Source of the DNA: Clostridium sp.
GTDB taxonomy: Bacteria; Bacillota; Clostridia; Lachnospirales; Lachnospiraceae
Length of the DNA stretch: 37,999 nt
Assembly: GCA_023664385.1 (NCBI GenBank)
Contig: JAMPFU010000030.1
Coordinates: 1 to 37,999 of the forward strand
Direction of reading: 5' to 3'
The position numbers were made by a program, and so were the translations under genes. Under the pieces are notes generated by a model. That model was given only the letters and a program-made list of their open reading frames with translations. It was not told the origin of the DNA and did not search any database. Shown here piece after piece: positions 29,815 to 37,999 of this stretch (its first letter is position 1; every line of letters begins with the position of its first letter).

Positions 29815-31911
29815 CTAAACTAAAGTATTTGAATCAATGATAAGTGCCACGTCACCATTTCCTAAAATGGTTGCGCCACTTATCAGCTTTGGAACGTGTA
29901 TAAACTTTCCAAGAGGCTTTATAACGATTTCCTGCTGTCCGATAAGCTTACTGATCACAAGTCCTGCCTGCTTATCACCCTTCTTTACAATGACAACAAC
30001 AAGTCCCTCGTCGTCGGAATCATCTTCCCCTGTCTCGTTGTCAGGAACATCAAGCACCTCATTTAACCTTACAAGAGGAATTACCTGTCCACGAAGGTTG
30101 ATTACCTCCTTTGTATGTACATACTTTATATCCTCAGGAAGTATCTCCTCAAGGGTTACGATTGAATTTAACGGCAGCGCATATTTTTCTCCGCACACAT
30201 CAACCATAAGCGCCTGAATAATTGCAAGCGTAAGCGGAAGTCTTACAATAAATGTCGTGCCTTCGCCGAGCTTTGATGCAACCTCCACATCTCCGCCAAG
30301 TCCCTCTATCTTGTTCTTTACAACGTCGAGTCCTACGCCTCGTCCCGAAACATCCGATATTTTCTCGGCAGTGGAAAATGCCGGCTGGAACAGAAGGTCA
30401 ACCGCCTCCTTCTCAGACATATATTCTGCCTGCTCCTCAGTTATCGCTCCCTTGTCAATGGCTTTTTGTTTTATTTTTTCAACGTCTATTCCGGCACCGT
30501 CATCTGAAACCTCAATGGTAACGTTATTTCCATCCTGATATGCATCAAGACGTATCGTTCCAATCTGTGGCTTGCCAATTCTTAACCTGTCTATGGTAGA
30601 CTCAAGACCATGGTCTGCAGCATTTCTAAGCATGTGCATCAGTGGGTCACCGATTTCATCGATAACGGTCCTGTCAAGCTCCGTATCCTCACCTGTCATA
30701 ATCAGCTCCATTTCCTTGTTCAGCTTTTTAGACAAATCCCTTATCATTCTCGGGAAACGGTTTACAACACTTTCAATAGGAACCATTCGGGTTTTCATGA
30801 CAGACTCGTGAAGATTTGTGGTAATACGCTCCAAATATTCTATCTGTTCATTAAACTTCTGATCGTTTGCAGCCGCAACGCCTGAAACCGAAACAAGTCC
30901 ATTTTTTGCAATAATAAGCTCCGACACAAGATTCATCAAATCGTCAAGCTTCTCAATATCAACTCTTACCGAACGGTTTACGACAGGCTTTCCGGCAGCC
31001 TTTGCAGGTGCCGCCTTCTTTTCTTCCTTCTTCTCGCTTGCCGCAGGCTTTGGTGCTTCCTCCGCCTTATTTTTCGGTGCCTCGCTCTTAGGCGCTGTCT
31101 CCGTAACAGTATCAGGAATTTCGTATTCCTCGATGACTGCCTCCTGAATTTCAGACACATTCTCAATTGTCTTTTTTATTTCATCCAAGGACTTTTCTGA
31201 TACGATAAACATGGAAAAATCCTGCTCAAATTTCTCGTCCTCAATATCCTGCGCACTTGGATGGGATTTAATAACCTCACCCTTTTCCTCTACTCCCTTA
31301 AACACCAAAAATGCCCTTGCCGCCTTCAAAAGGCAGGACTCCTGGATGTATACGGTAACTGCATATACATGCATTCCCTTTTCCTTTGCCTCAAGCATGG
31401 CATTTTTTTCAAAGTCAGCGATAGGAACGCTTCGGAATTTGCATTTGTCTTCGTCCGCCGCCGGTGCATCGGATGCCTTTTCAGGCTCTGCCTCCTTCTT
31501 TTTTTCCGGGGCAGGCGCCGCGTCCGAGCTATCTGCAAGGGCGTCATTTAAAAGACCAATCAGCTCCTCGTTGTCCTCAGTGCCCTCATCGGCAGATTCA
31601 ATTATATTTGTAAGATACCCCTCAATTGCATCAAGGCACTTGAATACAATGTCAACCATGTCAGCATTTACATTCAGCTTACCATTTCTGATTTCAGAAA
31701 AAACATTTTCCATATCATGGGTTAATCTCTGCATTCTCTTAAAGCCCATTGTACCGGCCATACCCTTCAGGGAATGTGCCGCCCTAAATATTTCATTTAC
31801 GGTATCAATGTTTTCAGGCTCAGCTTCAAGAATCAGCACCTGATCATTCAATGTCTGTAAATGCTCTTTTGTTTCGTCAATAAAAATCTCAAGATATTGA
31901 CTTAAATCCAT
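29815..31911 (-). CDS. cheA: Chemotaxis histidine kinase CheA
   Basis: Senses receptor state and phosphorylates CheY and CheB. The 698 residues show the P1 Hpt domain with phospho-acceptor His46 in AAHSLKG, a Pro/Ala/Glu-rich linker, P2 (about 160-265), a second low-complexity Ala/Lys/Glu/Pro linker, P3 dimerisation helices (VDIEKLDDLMNLVSELIIAK), P4 kinase with HMLRNAADHGLE (N box), VSDDGAGID (G1) and GRGVGLDVV (G2), and the P5 CheW-like domain. All catalytic boxes are intact. Its ATG overlaps the cheB stop (TAATG). Confidence 0.97.
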   Translation of the reverse strand: MDLSQYLEIFIDETKEHLQTLNDQVLILEAEPENIDTVNEIFRAAHSLKGMAGTMGFKRMQRLTHDMENVFSEIRNGKLNVNADMVDIVFKCLDAIEGYLTNIIESADEGTEDNEELIGLLNDALADSSDAAPAPEKKKEAEPEKASDAPAADEDKCKFRSVPIADFEKNAMLEAKEKGMHVYAVTVYIQESCLLKAARAFLVFKGVEEKGEVIKSHPSAQDIEDEKFEQDFSMFIVSEKSLDEIKKTIENVSEIQEAVIEEYEIPDTVTETAPKSEAPKNKAEEAPKPAASEKKEEKKAAPAKAAGKPVVNRSVRVDIEKLDDLMNLVSELIIAKNGLVSVSGVAAANDQKFNEQIEYLERITTNLHESVMKTRMVPIESVVNRFPRMIRDLSKKLNKEMELIMTGEDTELDRTVIDEIGDPLMHMLRNAADHGLESTIDRLRIGKPQIGTIRLDAYQDGNNVTIEVSDDGAGIDVEKIKQKAIDKGAITEEQAEYMSEKEAVDLLFQPAFSTAEKISDVSGRGVGLDVVKNKIEGLGGDVEVASKLGEGTTFIVRLPLTLAIIQALMVDVCGEKYALPLNSIVTLEEILPEDIKYVHTKEVINLRGQVIPLVRLNEVLDVPDNETGEDDSDDEGLVVVIVKKGDKQAGLVISKLIGQQEIVIKPLGKFIHVPKLISGATILGNGDVALIIDSNTLV

Positions 31912-32984
31912 TAACGTACACCCACTTTCTTCGTAATAGTATCTGCAACCTCGTTTAAGTCACACACATAATCAGTCAAGCCCTTCTCGTATATGGCTCT
32001 AGGCATCCCGTACACTGTACTTGACTCCTCATCCTGCGCTATTACATATATTTTTTTAGTTTCAGATAATTTTGCGATGCCCTTTGTGCCGTCAGCACCC
32101 ATTCCCGTCAGCACCACGCAGATTATCTCGTCATATACGGTATCGCATAAGCTGAAATACATAATATTTCCATATGGCTTTAAGCCTCCCACAGGAGCCG
32201 AATCATCAAAAACAATCTTATGATTTTTTCCATTCGGTACTACCGTAAGGTGCTTACCGCCCTTTGCCAAATAGCATGTACCCTTTTGCAAAATATCTCC
32301 CTCCGCTGCCTCCTTAACCGTTATATGGCTTAAATCATTCAGCCTTGCAGCAAGGGAAGCGGTAAAGCCTGCCGGCATATGCTGGACAAGCACGATGGGC
32401 GCATCAATATTTGCAGGAAGCTTAGGAAGAACGCTCTGCAATGCCTTCGGTCCCCCGGTAGAACAGACAATGGCAACAAGCCTGTTGCCGGTTTTAACGT
32501 CAAGGGTTGGGGTTTGGTTCGCCGCTGTAATCCTTTGCTTTTTTTCATGGGCAACGACCCGTTCCCTGTCCGCCGTATGCCTGACTCTTTTTTCCTTCAG
32601 GCTGACTGCCATAGCAAGCGCCTTGTATATCCTGTCCTCAAAGAAATCGTCTTCCTTATGACCTGATGGTTTCTTAATAAACTCAATGGCGCCAAGCTCA
32701 AGTGCCGTGATGGTATCCTTGGAATCATCACTTGAACTGAATATAATAACAGGAATATCAATCTGCTTCTCATGCAAAGCCTTTAAAAATTCAAGTCCGG
32801 TCATCTTTGGCATATTAAGGTCACATATTATGACATCCAAATCCTGATTTTTCGCTATAAAATCAAGTCCCTCAATGCCATTACATGCCGTATATGACAC
32901 GCTGTATTTATTTGTCTTGCTAATTATATCAGAAAGCACCCTTCTCATAAGTGCAGAGTCATCAATTATTAAAACTTTTTTCAT
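31911..32984 (-). CDS. cheB: Chemotaxis response regulator protein-glutamate methylesterase CheB
   Basis: Demethylates receptor glutamates when phosphorylated by CheA. The receiver domain has IIDD, phospho-acceptor Asp55 in VIICDLNMPKMTG, and Lys in IKKPSG. The esterase domain has the catalytic triad Ser175 (CSTGGPK), His202 (QHMPAGF) and Asp298 (GMGADGTKG). At 357 residues it is typical. cheR, its methyltransferase counterpart, is not in this window. The gene starts one base after the PilZ gene ends. Confidence 0.96.
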   Translation of the reverse strand: MKKVLIIDDSALMRRVLSDIISKTNKYSVSYTACNGIEGLDFIAKNQDLDVIICDLNMPKMTGLEFLKALHEKQIDIPVIIFSSSDDSKDTITALELGAIEFIKKPSGHKEDDFFEDRIYKALAMAVSLKEKRVRHTADRERVVAHEKKQRITAANQTPTLDVKTGNRLVAIVCSTGGPKALQSVLPKLPANIDAPIVLVQHMPAGFTASLAARLNDLSHITVKEAAEGDILQKGTCYLAKGGKHLTVVPNGKNHKIVFDDSAPVGGLKPYGNIMYFSLCDTVYDEIICVVLTGMGADGTKGIAKLSETKKIYVIAQDEESSTVYGMPRAIYEKGLTDYVCDLNEVADTITKKVGVR

Positions 32985-32985
32985 A

Positions 32986-33702
32986 TTATCCTAATCTCGA
33001 TTCTTTTGCCCTGTTAATTCTCTCATTTTCAAATATGTATCTTATAATCTTATCCCTGTCCTCCTGGGTAATTTTCATAAATTCAAGTCTCTGCTCATAA
33101 AGGTTTGTCTGGTTATTCATAATCGTACTGCTTAAAATTCTTGCGAACAGATTAAATCTTATAATCTCACCAACCATGCCTATCTCAAATTTTATTTTTA
33201 CAAGCTCATTTTTTTCAAGGTGCGCTTTCTGTATCAGCCTGACCCCGCCGCCACTTATATCAAGTATTTTAGCCGACTGCCACTCAAGCTCATCCTCGGA
33301 AACGTCTATATCCTCATAAACGCCCGTCTCATATTCCATATCCGACACAACACGAAGCGACGCAGGCAATGCACACTTATATCTGTAAAATTCCCTTCTC
33401 TGTACCTTTTCCGGCTCCCCAAGCATAAATATCTCAAGGAAAAAGAGGTTGCCGCTTTTATATCTTGATGTAATCAAAACATTACACTGCAAAAGTCCCT
33501 TTGTCGTATAAAAGCATGCTGAAAATTTCTCATCAACAGGCAACGGAACAATTTTACCGTCATAAATAGGCATTGCGATCTGAAGCGTATCCTCAGAAAG
33601 GGTATCGTATACCTTACTGACATATACCTTTTTATTTTTATCATTTTTTATAATCTGCTCTAACTGCACCAATTCAATTTTGTTTCCAACAGCAATAACC
33701 AT
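32986..33702 (-). CDS. YcgR-type flagellar brake protein with PilZ domain
   Basis: Expected to bind cyclic di-GMP and slow or stop the motor. An N-terminal YcgR-like beta domain (about 1-95) is followed by a PilZ domain carrying both binding motifs: RREFYR at 102-107 and DISGGG at 148-153. 238 residues, no membrane segment. It sits between flhG and cheB, within the motility operon. The window also encodes two GGDEF proteins that could supply the ligand. Equivalent to B. subtilis MotI (YpfA) in design. Confidence 0.9.
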   Translation of the reverse strand: MVIAVGNKIELVQLEQIIKNDKNKKVYVSKVYDTLSEDTLQIAMPIYDGKIVPLPVDEKFSACFYTTKGLLQCNVLITSRYKSGNLFFLEIFMLGEPEKVQRREFYRYKCALPASLRVVSDMEYETGVYEDIDVSEDELEWQSAKILDISGGGVRLIQKAHLEKNELVKIKFEIGMVGEIIRFNLFARILSSTIMNNQTNLYEQRLEFMKITQEDRDKIIRYIFENERINRAKESRLG

Positions 33703-33722
33703 ATACTTATATCCTCACACAC

Positions 33723-34634
33723 TTATTTTATTTTTTTTCTTTTCGATTTAATAAAGTTAAGGAAAACTCTTGCAATTCCCTCTTTTTTTTCATATTCGTC
33801 CCTGTCGTCAAGAAACAGCTTGTCGGCTATCTCAGCTATCGCCTTAGACGCAGGCGACATCGGATAAGCCGAAACAACAGGCTTTTGCTCTATTACGGCA
33901 TAGGACGCGTTTTTATCCTGAGGCACAAACCCCATGTATTTTAAATCGATATTTAAAAACTTAGATGAAACCGTATTTATCTTATTGAATACCTCAATGC
34001 CCTCGTCCTCGCTTGAAGCTCTGTTTACAACAACATTTATCGTCTTAAACAGCGGGTCAAATTTGTCCTTTCTTCTAAGCACCTTCAGCAGGGAATAAGA
34101 ATCCGTTATGGAGGTAGGCTCAGGCGTCACAACAAGAACAACCTCTGGAGCAACAAGCACAAACTCCATAACGGAATCTGTAATTCCCGCGCCTGTATCA
34201 ATAATAACAATATCATACATCTTATCTAATTGTACCATCTTAGATATTAACAATTTAATACTATCGTTGTCAAGTGTTGCCAGCTCAGAAACACCAGAAC
34301 CGCCGGAAATAAATCCAATATTTTCAGGTCCCTGTGTTATGATGTCCTCCATTGACATATTATTGTGTATCAAATCAAGCAGATTGTACTTTGGTCTTAT
34401 GCCTAGCATGACCTCAACATTGGCAAGACCGAAATCAGCGTCAAATACAACTACCTTTTTCCCTTTTCTTGCAAACTCCATCGCCGCATTAACGGAAAAG
34501 CTTGTTTTACCCACTCCGCCTTTGCCGCTTGTCACGACGATAACCTTTGCATTTGAATTGCCGTATTCAATATCCGTAAGCTGCTTGTTGTCCTCGTTAC
34601 CCATAAGCTGTCTGAGTTTTGATGCCTGATCCAT
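33723..34634 (-). CDS. flhG: MinD-like ATPase FlhG (YlxH)
   Basis: Controls number and placement of flagella together with FlhF. The 303-residue ParA/MinD-type ATPase has the deviant Walker A SGKGGVGKTS (residues 36-45), VVVFDADFGLANVEVMLG and IVIIDTGAGI, plus an N-terminal QASKLRQLMG helix matching the FlhF-activating motif of FlhG. The C-terminal end is very basic (KSKRKKIK), perhaps for membrane contact. It begins one base after the flhF stop. Confidence 0.95.
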   Translation of the reverse strand: MDQASKLRQLMGNEDNKQLTDIEYGNSNAKVIVVTSGKGGVGKTSFSVNAAMEFARKGKKVVVFDADFGLANVEVMLGIRPKYNLLDLIHNNMSMEDIITQGPENIGFISGGSGVSELATLDNDSIKLLISKMVQLDKMYDIVIIDTGAGITDSVMEFVLVAPEVVLVVTPEPTSITDSYSLLKVLRRKDKFDPLFKTINVVVNRASSEDEGIEVFNKINTVSSKFLNIDLKYMGFVPQDKNASYAVIEQKPVVSAYPMSPASKAIAEIADKLFLDDRDEYEKKEGIARVFLNFIKSKRKKIK

Positions 34635-35855
34635 TTACTCCGCACCTCCCAACAGTTTTTTTGCAATCACCTGTGAGTTCAATGCGCCAATATCCTCAGG
34701 CACGTTCTGTCCCCATGTTACGTAGGACAAGCTTTTACCGGTATCGAGCTTAAGATTTAAAATGTTTCCCAAGCCTCTTGTTTCATCGAGCTTTGTAAAT
34801 ACAAGCTTATAGTCAAACAAATCACCATATACATCGGCAATGCTTTTTAAATCACTGTACTTTGTTGTTGCACTCACTACTAATAATATTTCACAATCGT
34901 ATTCCTTAACACTGCCAATGATAGAATCTAAATCATTTTTCTGTTCCTTGTTTTTGTGCGACCTGCCTGCCGTGTCCACAAATATCAAATCACAATCCTT
35001 GTATTTTTCCACAAGCTTTCTCATTTCCTCAGGCGTGTACACAACCTCCATCGGCGTATTTAAAATATTTGCATAGGTTTTTATCTGCTCTATAGCGGCA
35101 ATTCTGTAGGTATCAAGTGAGAACATGGCAATATCAAGCTTCTGCTCCAGCTTAAATTTTGAGGCAAGCTTTGCCATTGTCGTTGTCTTTCCCACGCCTG
35201 TATTTCCAACGAAAAAAACAATTTTCGGTTTGTTTTCCGAGCACTTAACTAATTCAACCTCTCCAAGCTTTAACACAATTTTCTGGTAAATGTATGCAAG
35301 CAGGCTGTCAATCGGCTGGCTGTCACTCTGATTTTCAAGCTCGTTAATGATAGCATCTGCATAGTTTTCCTTTACCTCATTTTCAATGAGCTGGTTTCTG
35401 ATAAGGTCTAAAGCCTTTGGCTTTTGTTCCTCCGCCTTTTCCTCAGGCTTCTTATCTTCCGTATCTTCCTCCTGCTGCTCCTTCTTCTCAGGCTCCACCT
35501 TTTGCGCTGCAAGCTGCTGTTCCAAAAGCTTTGCAATGTTGTTTATCTTTTCCTCTATGGCATTTTGGGTTTCAGCAGCGTACTCACTCTCTGACGAGGC
35601 AAACACATCATCGCCAAATTTGTAAGGTGTCTCCTCCACAGCCTTTGCAAACTGCTTTTTTGCAGCCTCCTTTTTCTCTGACGCATTTTCGTCAATTGCG
35701 GCAGTAAGCTCCACTCTCGGTTTTTTAAACAGGCTGAAAATTCCCTTTGGCTTGATTGTCTTTATGTTCATCACAATAGCGTCAGGACCAAGCTCCTCCT
35801 TCGCCATGAGCGTTGCTTCTTTTTCTGTTTGTGCCTGAAATTTCTTAATTATCAT
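34635..35855 (-). CDS. flhF: Flagellar biosynthesis SRP-type GTPase FlhF
   Basis: Membrane-associated GTPase that marks the flagellar assembly site. The 406 residues comprise a basic B domain (IKKFQAQTEKEATLMAKEEL at the start), an acidic Glu/Lys-rich linker (about 115-145) and the NG domain with GNTGVGKT (217-224), SLDTYRIAAIEQIKTYA, FVDTAGRS and TKLDETRGLGN. Its ATG overlaps the last 11 bases of flhA, indicating coupled translation. Confidence 0.96.
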   Translation of the reverse strand: MIIKKFQAQTEKEATLMAKEELGPDAIVMNIKTIKPKGIFSLFKKPRVELTAAIDENASEKKEAAKKQFAKAVEETPYKFGDDVFASSESEYAAETQNAIEEKINNIAKLLEQQLAAQKVEPEKKEQQEEDTEDKKPEEKAEEQKPKALDLIRNQLIENEVKENYADAIINELENQSDSQPIDSLLAYIYQKIVLKLGEVELVKCSENKPKIVFFVGNTGVGKTTTMAKLASKFKLEQKLDIAMFSLDTYRIAAIEQIKTYANILNTPMEVVYTPEEMRKLVEKYKDCDLIFVDTAGRSHKNKEQKNDLDSIIGSVKEYDCEILLVVSATTKYSDLKSIADVYGDLFDYKLVFTKLDETRGLGNILNLKLDTGKSLSYVTWGQNVPEDIGALNSQVIAKKLLGGAE

Positions 35856-37887
35856 CTATCGTCACCACTCCCACGGATTTAAGCTCTATGTCGGAATCAA
35901 TCTCGTTGTATGAAATAACTATTAAATCCTTAAAATAATCGTTTGTAAGCTTCTTAAAATACATTCTCACAATTGGAGATGTAATTATAATTGGTGATTG
36001 TCCCTTATTCTCAAGCTTTTGTATCTCCGTTTCCGTTGCGGCAAGTATCTGCTTCGTAATTGCAGGATCAAGGGATATGTATGCGCCCTGCTCCGTCTGC
36101 TTAATAGAGCTCATAATCATCTGTTCCACCTTCGGGTCAAGGGTTACAACCGTTGTTGTCTCACTGTCGCCAAAATACTTGTTTGATATGGCTCTCTTTA
36201 AGGACTGACGCACATACTCGGTCAGTATGTCAGTATCACGGCTCGTCGCCGCATAATCTGCAAGTGTTTCAAAAATCGTGACAAGGTCCCTGATTGAAAT
36301 GCCCTCTTTTAAGAGATTTTGCAACACCTTTTGAATGTCGCCTACGCCTAAAAGCTTCGGTACAAGCTCATCAACAAGGGTCTTGTTCGTCTCCTTGATA
36401 TTGTCAATGAGGTTTTGTACATCCTGTCTGTTAAGCAACTCGTCAAGATGCTCCTTTATAATCTCCGTAAGGTGCGTCGCAATAATGGACGGCGGGTCAA
36501 CCACGGTATATCCAAGGGACTCTGCCCGCTCTCTCTGGGATTCCGTAATCCACATTGCTTCAAGGTGAAATGCCGGCTCAAAGGTAGGAATACCTGTTAT
36601 CTCATCCTCAACGTAACCTGGGTTCATTGCCATATAGTGGTCGAACAGTATCTCGCCCTCACTGACCTGTATTCCCTTAATCTTTATAATATATTGGTTC
36701 GGGTTAAGCTGTATGTTATCCCGAAGTCTTATAATCGGCACGACAGCACCTAGCTCAAGGGCAATCTGTCTTCTAATCATGACAACTCTGTCAAGCAAAT
36801 CGCCTCCCTGATTTACGTCAGCCAATGGTATTATACCATAACCAAACTCAAGTTCAATAGGGTCAACCTGAAGCAGCGAATTAACATTTTCATGCCGTCT
36901 TACCTCATCTGCCTGTATTTCTTCCTCCTCAACCTCCTCCTTTATGGCTGCCTCCTCCTGGCTTCCACGGATAGCAAAGGAAAGAATGATGAAAAGAATG
37001 CCGTAAGCGCCGCAGAACAAAAGGTTAAGGGGCGTCATAACGCCAAGAATAATCATGGTAATTCCAACCATAAGGAGAACCTTTGGAATGGAAAAAAGCT
37101 GTCCAATCAGTATGTCTCCTATATTTTCCTCCTTTGACGCCTTCGTGACAAGAATACCTGTGGAAAGCGAAATCAGCATGGAAGGTATCTGTGAAACAAG
37201 TCCGTCACCGATGGTAAGGATTACGAATTTATTTAGGGCCTCATTCATGGTAAGACCCATGGAGGTCATTCCGATAACAAGTCCGCCCACAATATTGATA
37301 ATTGTAATGATAAGGCCTGCAGTAGCGTCTCCCTTCACGTATTTAGAGGCACCATCCATAGCTCCGAAAAATGCCGATTCAGCCTGTATCTTTTCTCTCC
37401 TTACAATAGCCTCCTGGTCGGTGATGGCACCTGTGTTAAGGTCAGCGTCAATCGCCATCTGCTTACCCGGCATAGCGTCAAGTGTAAATCTTGCCGTTAC
37501 CTCTGATACTCTCTCTGAACCCTTGTTGATAACGAGCATCTGTACGATGATAAGCACAATGAAAACAATGGCGCCGATAACAAGATTTCCTCCTCCTACG
37601 AAGGAACCGAAAACCTGTACCACCTGTCCCGGATCTCCCGTCGTTAAAATCAGTCTTGTGGAAGATACGTTTAAGGAAATTCTGAATATGGTTGTAAACA
37701 AAAGCAGTGTCGGAAAGCCCGACATATTCAGCGTCTCCGATGTAAAAAGACAATTAAATACGATAACCAGCGACATTGAAACATTAAAAAGAATAAGCAC
37801 GTCAAGAAGTCCCGAAGGCATAGGAATAATAAGGAATATAACTGCAGCTAACAGATATACGCCGAGAAATAAATCATTTCGTCTCAT
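35845..37887 (-). CDS. flhA: Flagellar type III export protein FlhA
   Basis: Core of the flagellar export gate. The 680 residues begin with about eight membrane helices (to about residue 310), with the conserved cytoplasmic loop ARFTLDAMPGKQMAIDADLN between helices (the FHIPEP signature). They end with the soluble domain (about 340-680) that receives chaperone-substrate complexes. The ATG at 37887 follows AAGGAGG by ten bases. flhB, which usually precedes it, is not within the 112 bases upstream; a palindromic repeat starts there instead. Confidence 0.97.
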   Translation of the reverse strand: MRRNDLFLGVYLLAAVIFLIIPMPSGLLDVLILFNVSMSLVIVFNCLFTSETLNMSGFPTLLLFTTIFRISLNVSSTRLILTTGDPGQVVQVFGSFVGGGNLVIGAIVFIVLIIVQMLVINKGSERVSEVTARFTLDAMPGKQMAIDADLNTGAITDQEAIVRREKIQAESAFFGAMDGASKYVKGDATAGLIITIINIVGGLVIGMTSMGLTMNEALNKFVILTIGDGLVSQIPSMLISLSTGILVTKASKEENIGDILIGQLFSIPKVLLMVGITMIILGVMTPLNLLFCGAYGILFIILSFAIRGSQEEAAIKEEVEEEEIQADEVRRHENVNSLLQVDPIELEFGYGIIPLADVNQGGDLLDRVVMIRRQIALELGAVVPIIRLRDNIQLNPNQYIIKIKGIQVSEGEILFDHYMAMNPGYVEDEITGIPTFEPAFHLEAMWITESQRERAESLGYTVVDPPSIIATHLTEIIKEHLDELLNRQDVQNLIDNIKETNKTLVDELVPKLLGVGDIQKVLQNLLKEGISIRDLVTIFETLADYAATSRDTDILTEYVRQSLKRAISNKYFGDSETTTVVTLDPKVEQMIMSSIKQTEQGAYISLDPAITKQILAATETEIQKLENKGQSPIIITSPIVRMYFKKLTNDYFKDLIVISYNEIDSDIELKSVGVVTIDDN

Positions 37888-37922
37888 ATTCCATTTTCCT
37901 CCTTCCTATGTAATCCTCTTAG

Positions 37923-37999
37923 TAGGTAATTGCGAAACTTAGCAGTTTCAAAAAGTGAGTTGTGCAAAATGTATAATTCATACGCAAGGTGCTTTGGAG
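37923..37999. mobile_element. MITE-like element, family 1, cut by the window edge
   Basis: Begins with TAGGTAATTGCGAAACT, identical over 17 bases to the left end of the element at 16991, and continues with similar sequence (AAAATGTATAATTCATA against AAAATATACAAGTTCATA). The right arm is outside the window. It lies 35 bases upstream of flhA, inside or at the border of the flagellar operon. Confidence 0.65.

Noticed and set aside
37055-37942. Plus-strand frame of 295 residues
   Set aside because: Antisense to flhA membrane segments, no family features; shadow.

Overview
The window comes from a motile, Gram-positive, moderately AT-rich member of the Clostridia, most likely a Lachnospiraceae relative of Roseburia, Agathobacter or Butyrivibrio. 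This is inferred from gene order and protein style: a Bacillus/Clostridium-type fla/che operon running into rpsB-tsf, a Firmicute rimP-nusA-ylxR-ylxQ-infB operon, DUF6115 and FapA/DUF342 proteins beside sigD, and an Rpn-type nuclease relic. No database search was possible. Every gene I accept lies on the minus strand, so transcription runs from high to low coordinates.

From the right edge, 37.9 to 23.9 kb is the distal half of a flagellar/chemotaxis operon: flhA, flhF, flhG, a YcgR-type PilZ gene, cheB, cheA, cheW, cheC, cheD, a small membrane protein, sigD, fapA, a small unknown, a SwrB-like membrane/coiled-coil protein (DUF6115) and an MltG-like protein without its catalytic domain. A strong terminator closes it. 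The -35 box of the next promoter lies in the loop of that terminator. The promoter drives rpsB-tsf through a structured leader, and the rpsB-tsf spacer holds four hairpins. The order matches the end of the B. subtilis fla/che operon followed by rpsB-tsf.

From 21.8 to 17.2 kb is an accessory island: a YefM/ParE-type toxin-antitoxin pair with a clear operator, a decayed membrane gene, a frameshifted Rpn nuclease fragment, a PIN toxin gene interrupted by an in-frame stop with its small partner, a PAS-GGDEF protein and tcdA. A 152-bp palindromic MITE-like element separates tcdA from trxB, and a second member of that family begins just upstream of flhA. Next come trxB, a Cache-GGDEF protein and a secreted GHL10-type glycosidase (16.9 to 13.35 kb).

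From 13.3 to 5.4 kb is the translation/transcription operon rimP-nusA-ylxR-ylxQ-infB-rbfA-nrnA-truB-ribF, ending in a tRNA-Arg(CCG) gene that overlaps the ribF stop codon. A terminator-like hairpin lies between its promoter and rimP, as expected for NusA-dependent autoregulation. The left part holds a single-pass membrane protein behind a second palindromic element, then rluF-ligA-metA ending in a terminator. At the extreme left, a 17-bp degenerate tandem array precedes the 5' end of a second Rpn-type gene.

The window joins motility and cyclic-di-GMP functions (two GGDEF proteins and a PilZ brake) to core translation genes. The most novel material is in the RNA-level and repeat features: the rimP leader attenuator, the ribF/tRNA overlap, the nested terminator/promoter with pseudoknot leader at rpsB, the palindromic elements and the 17-bp array.
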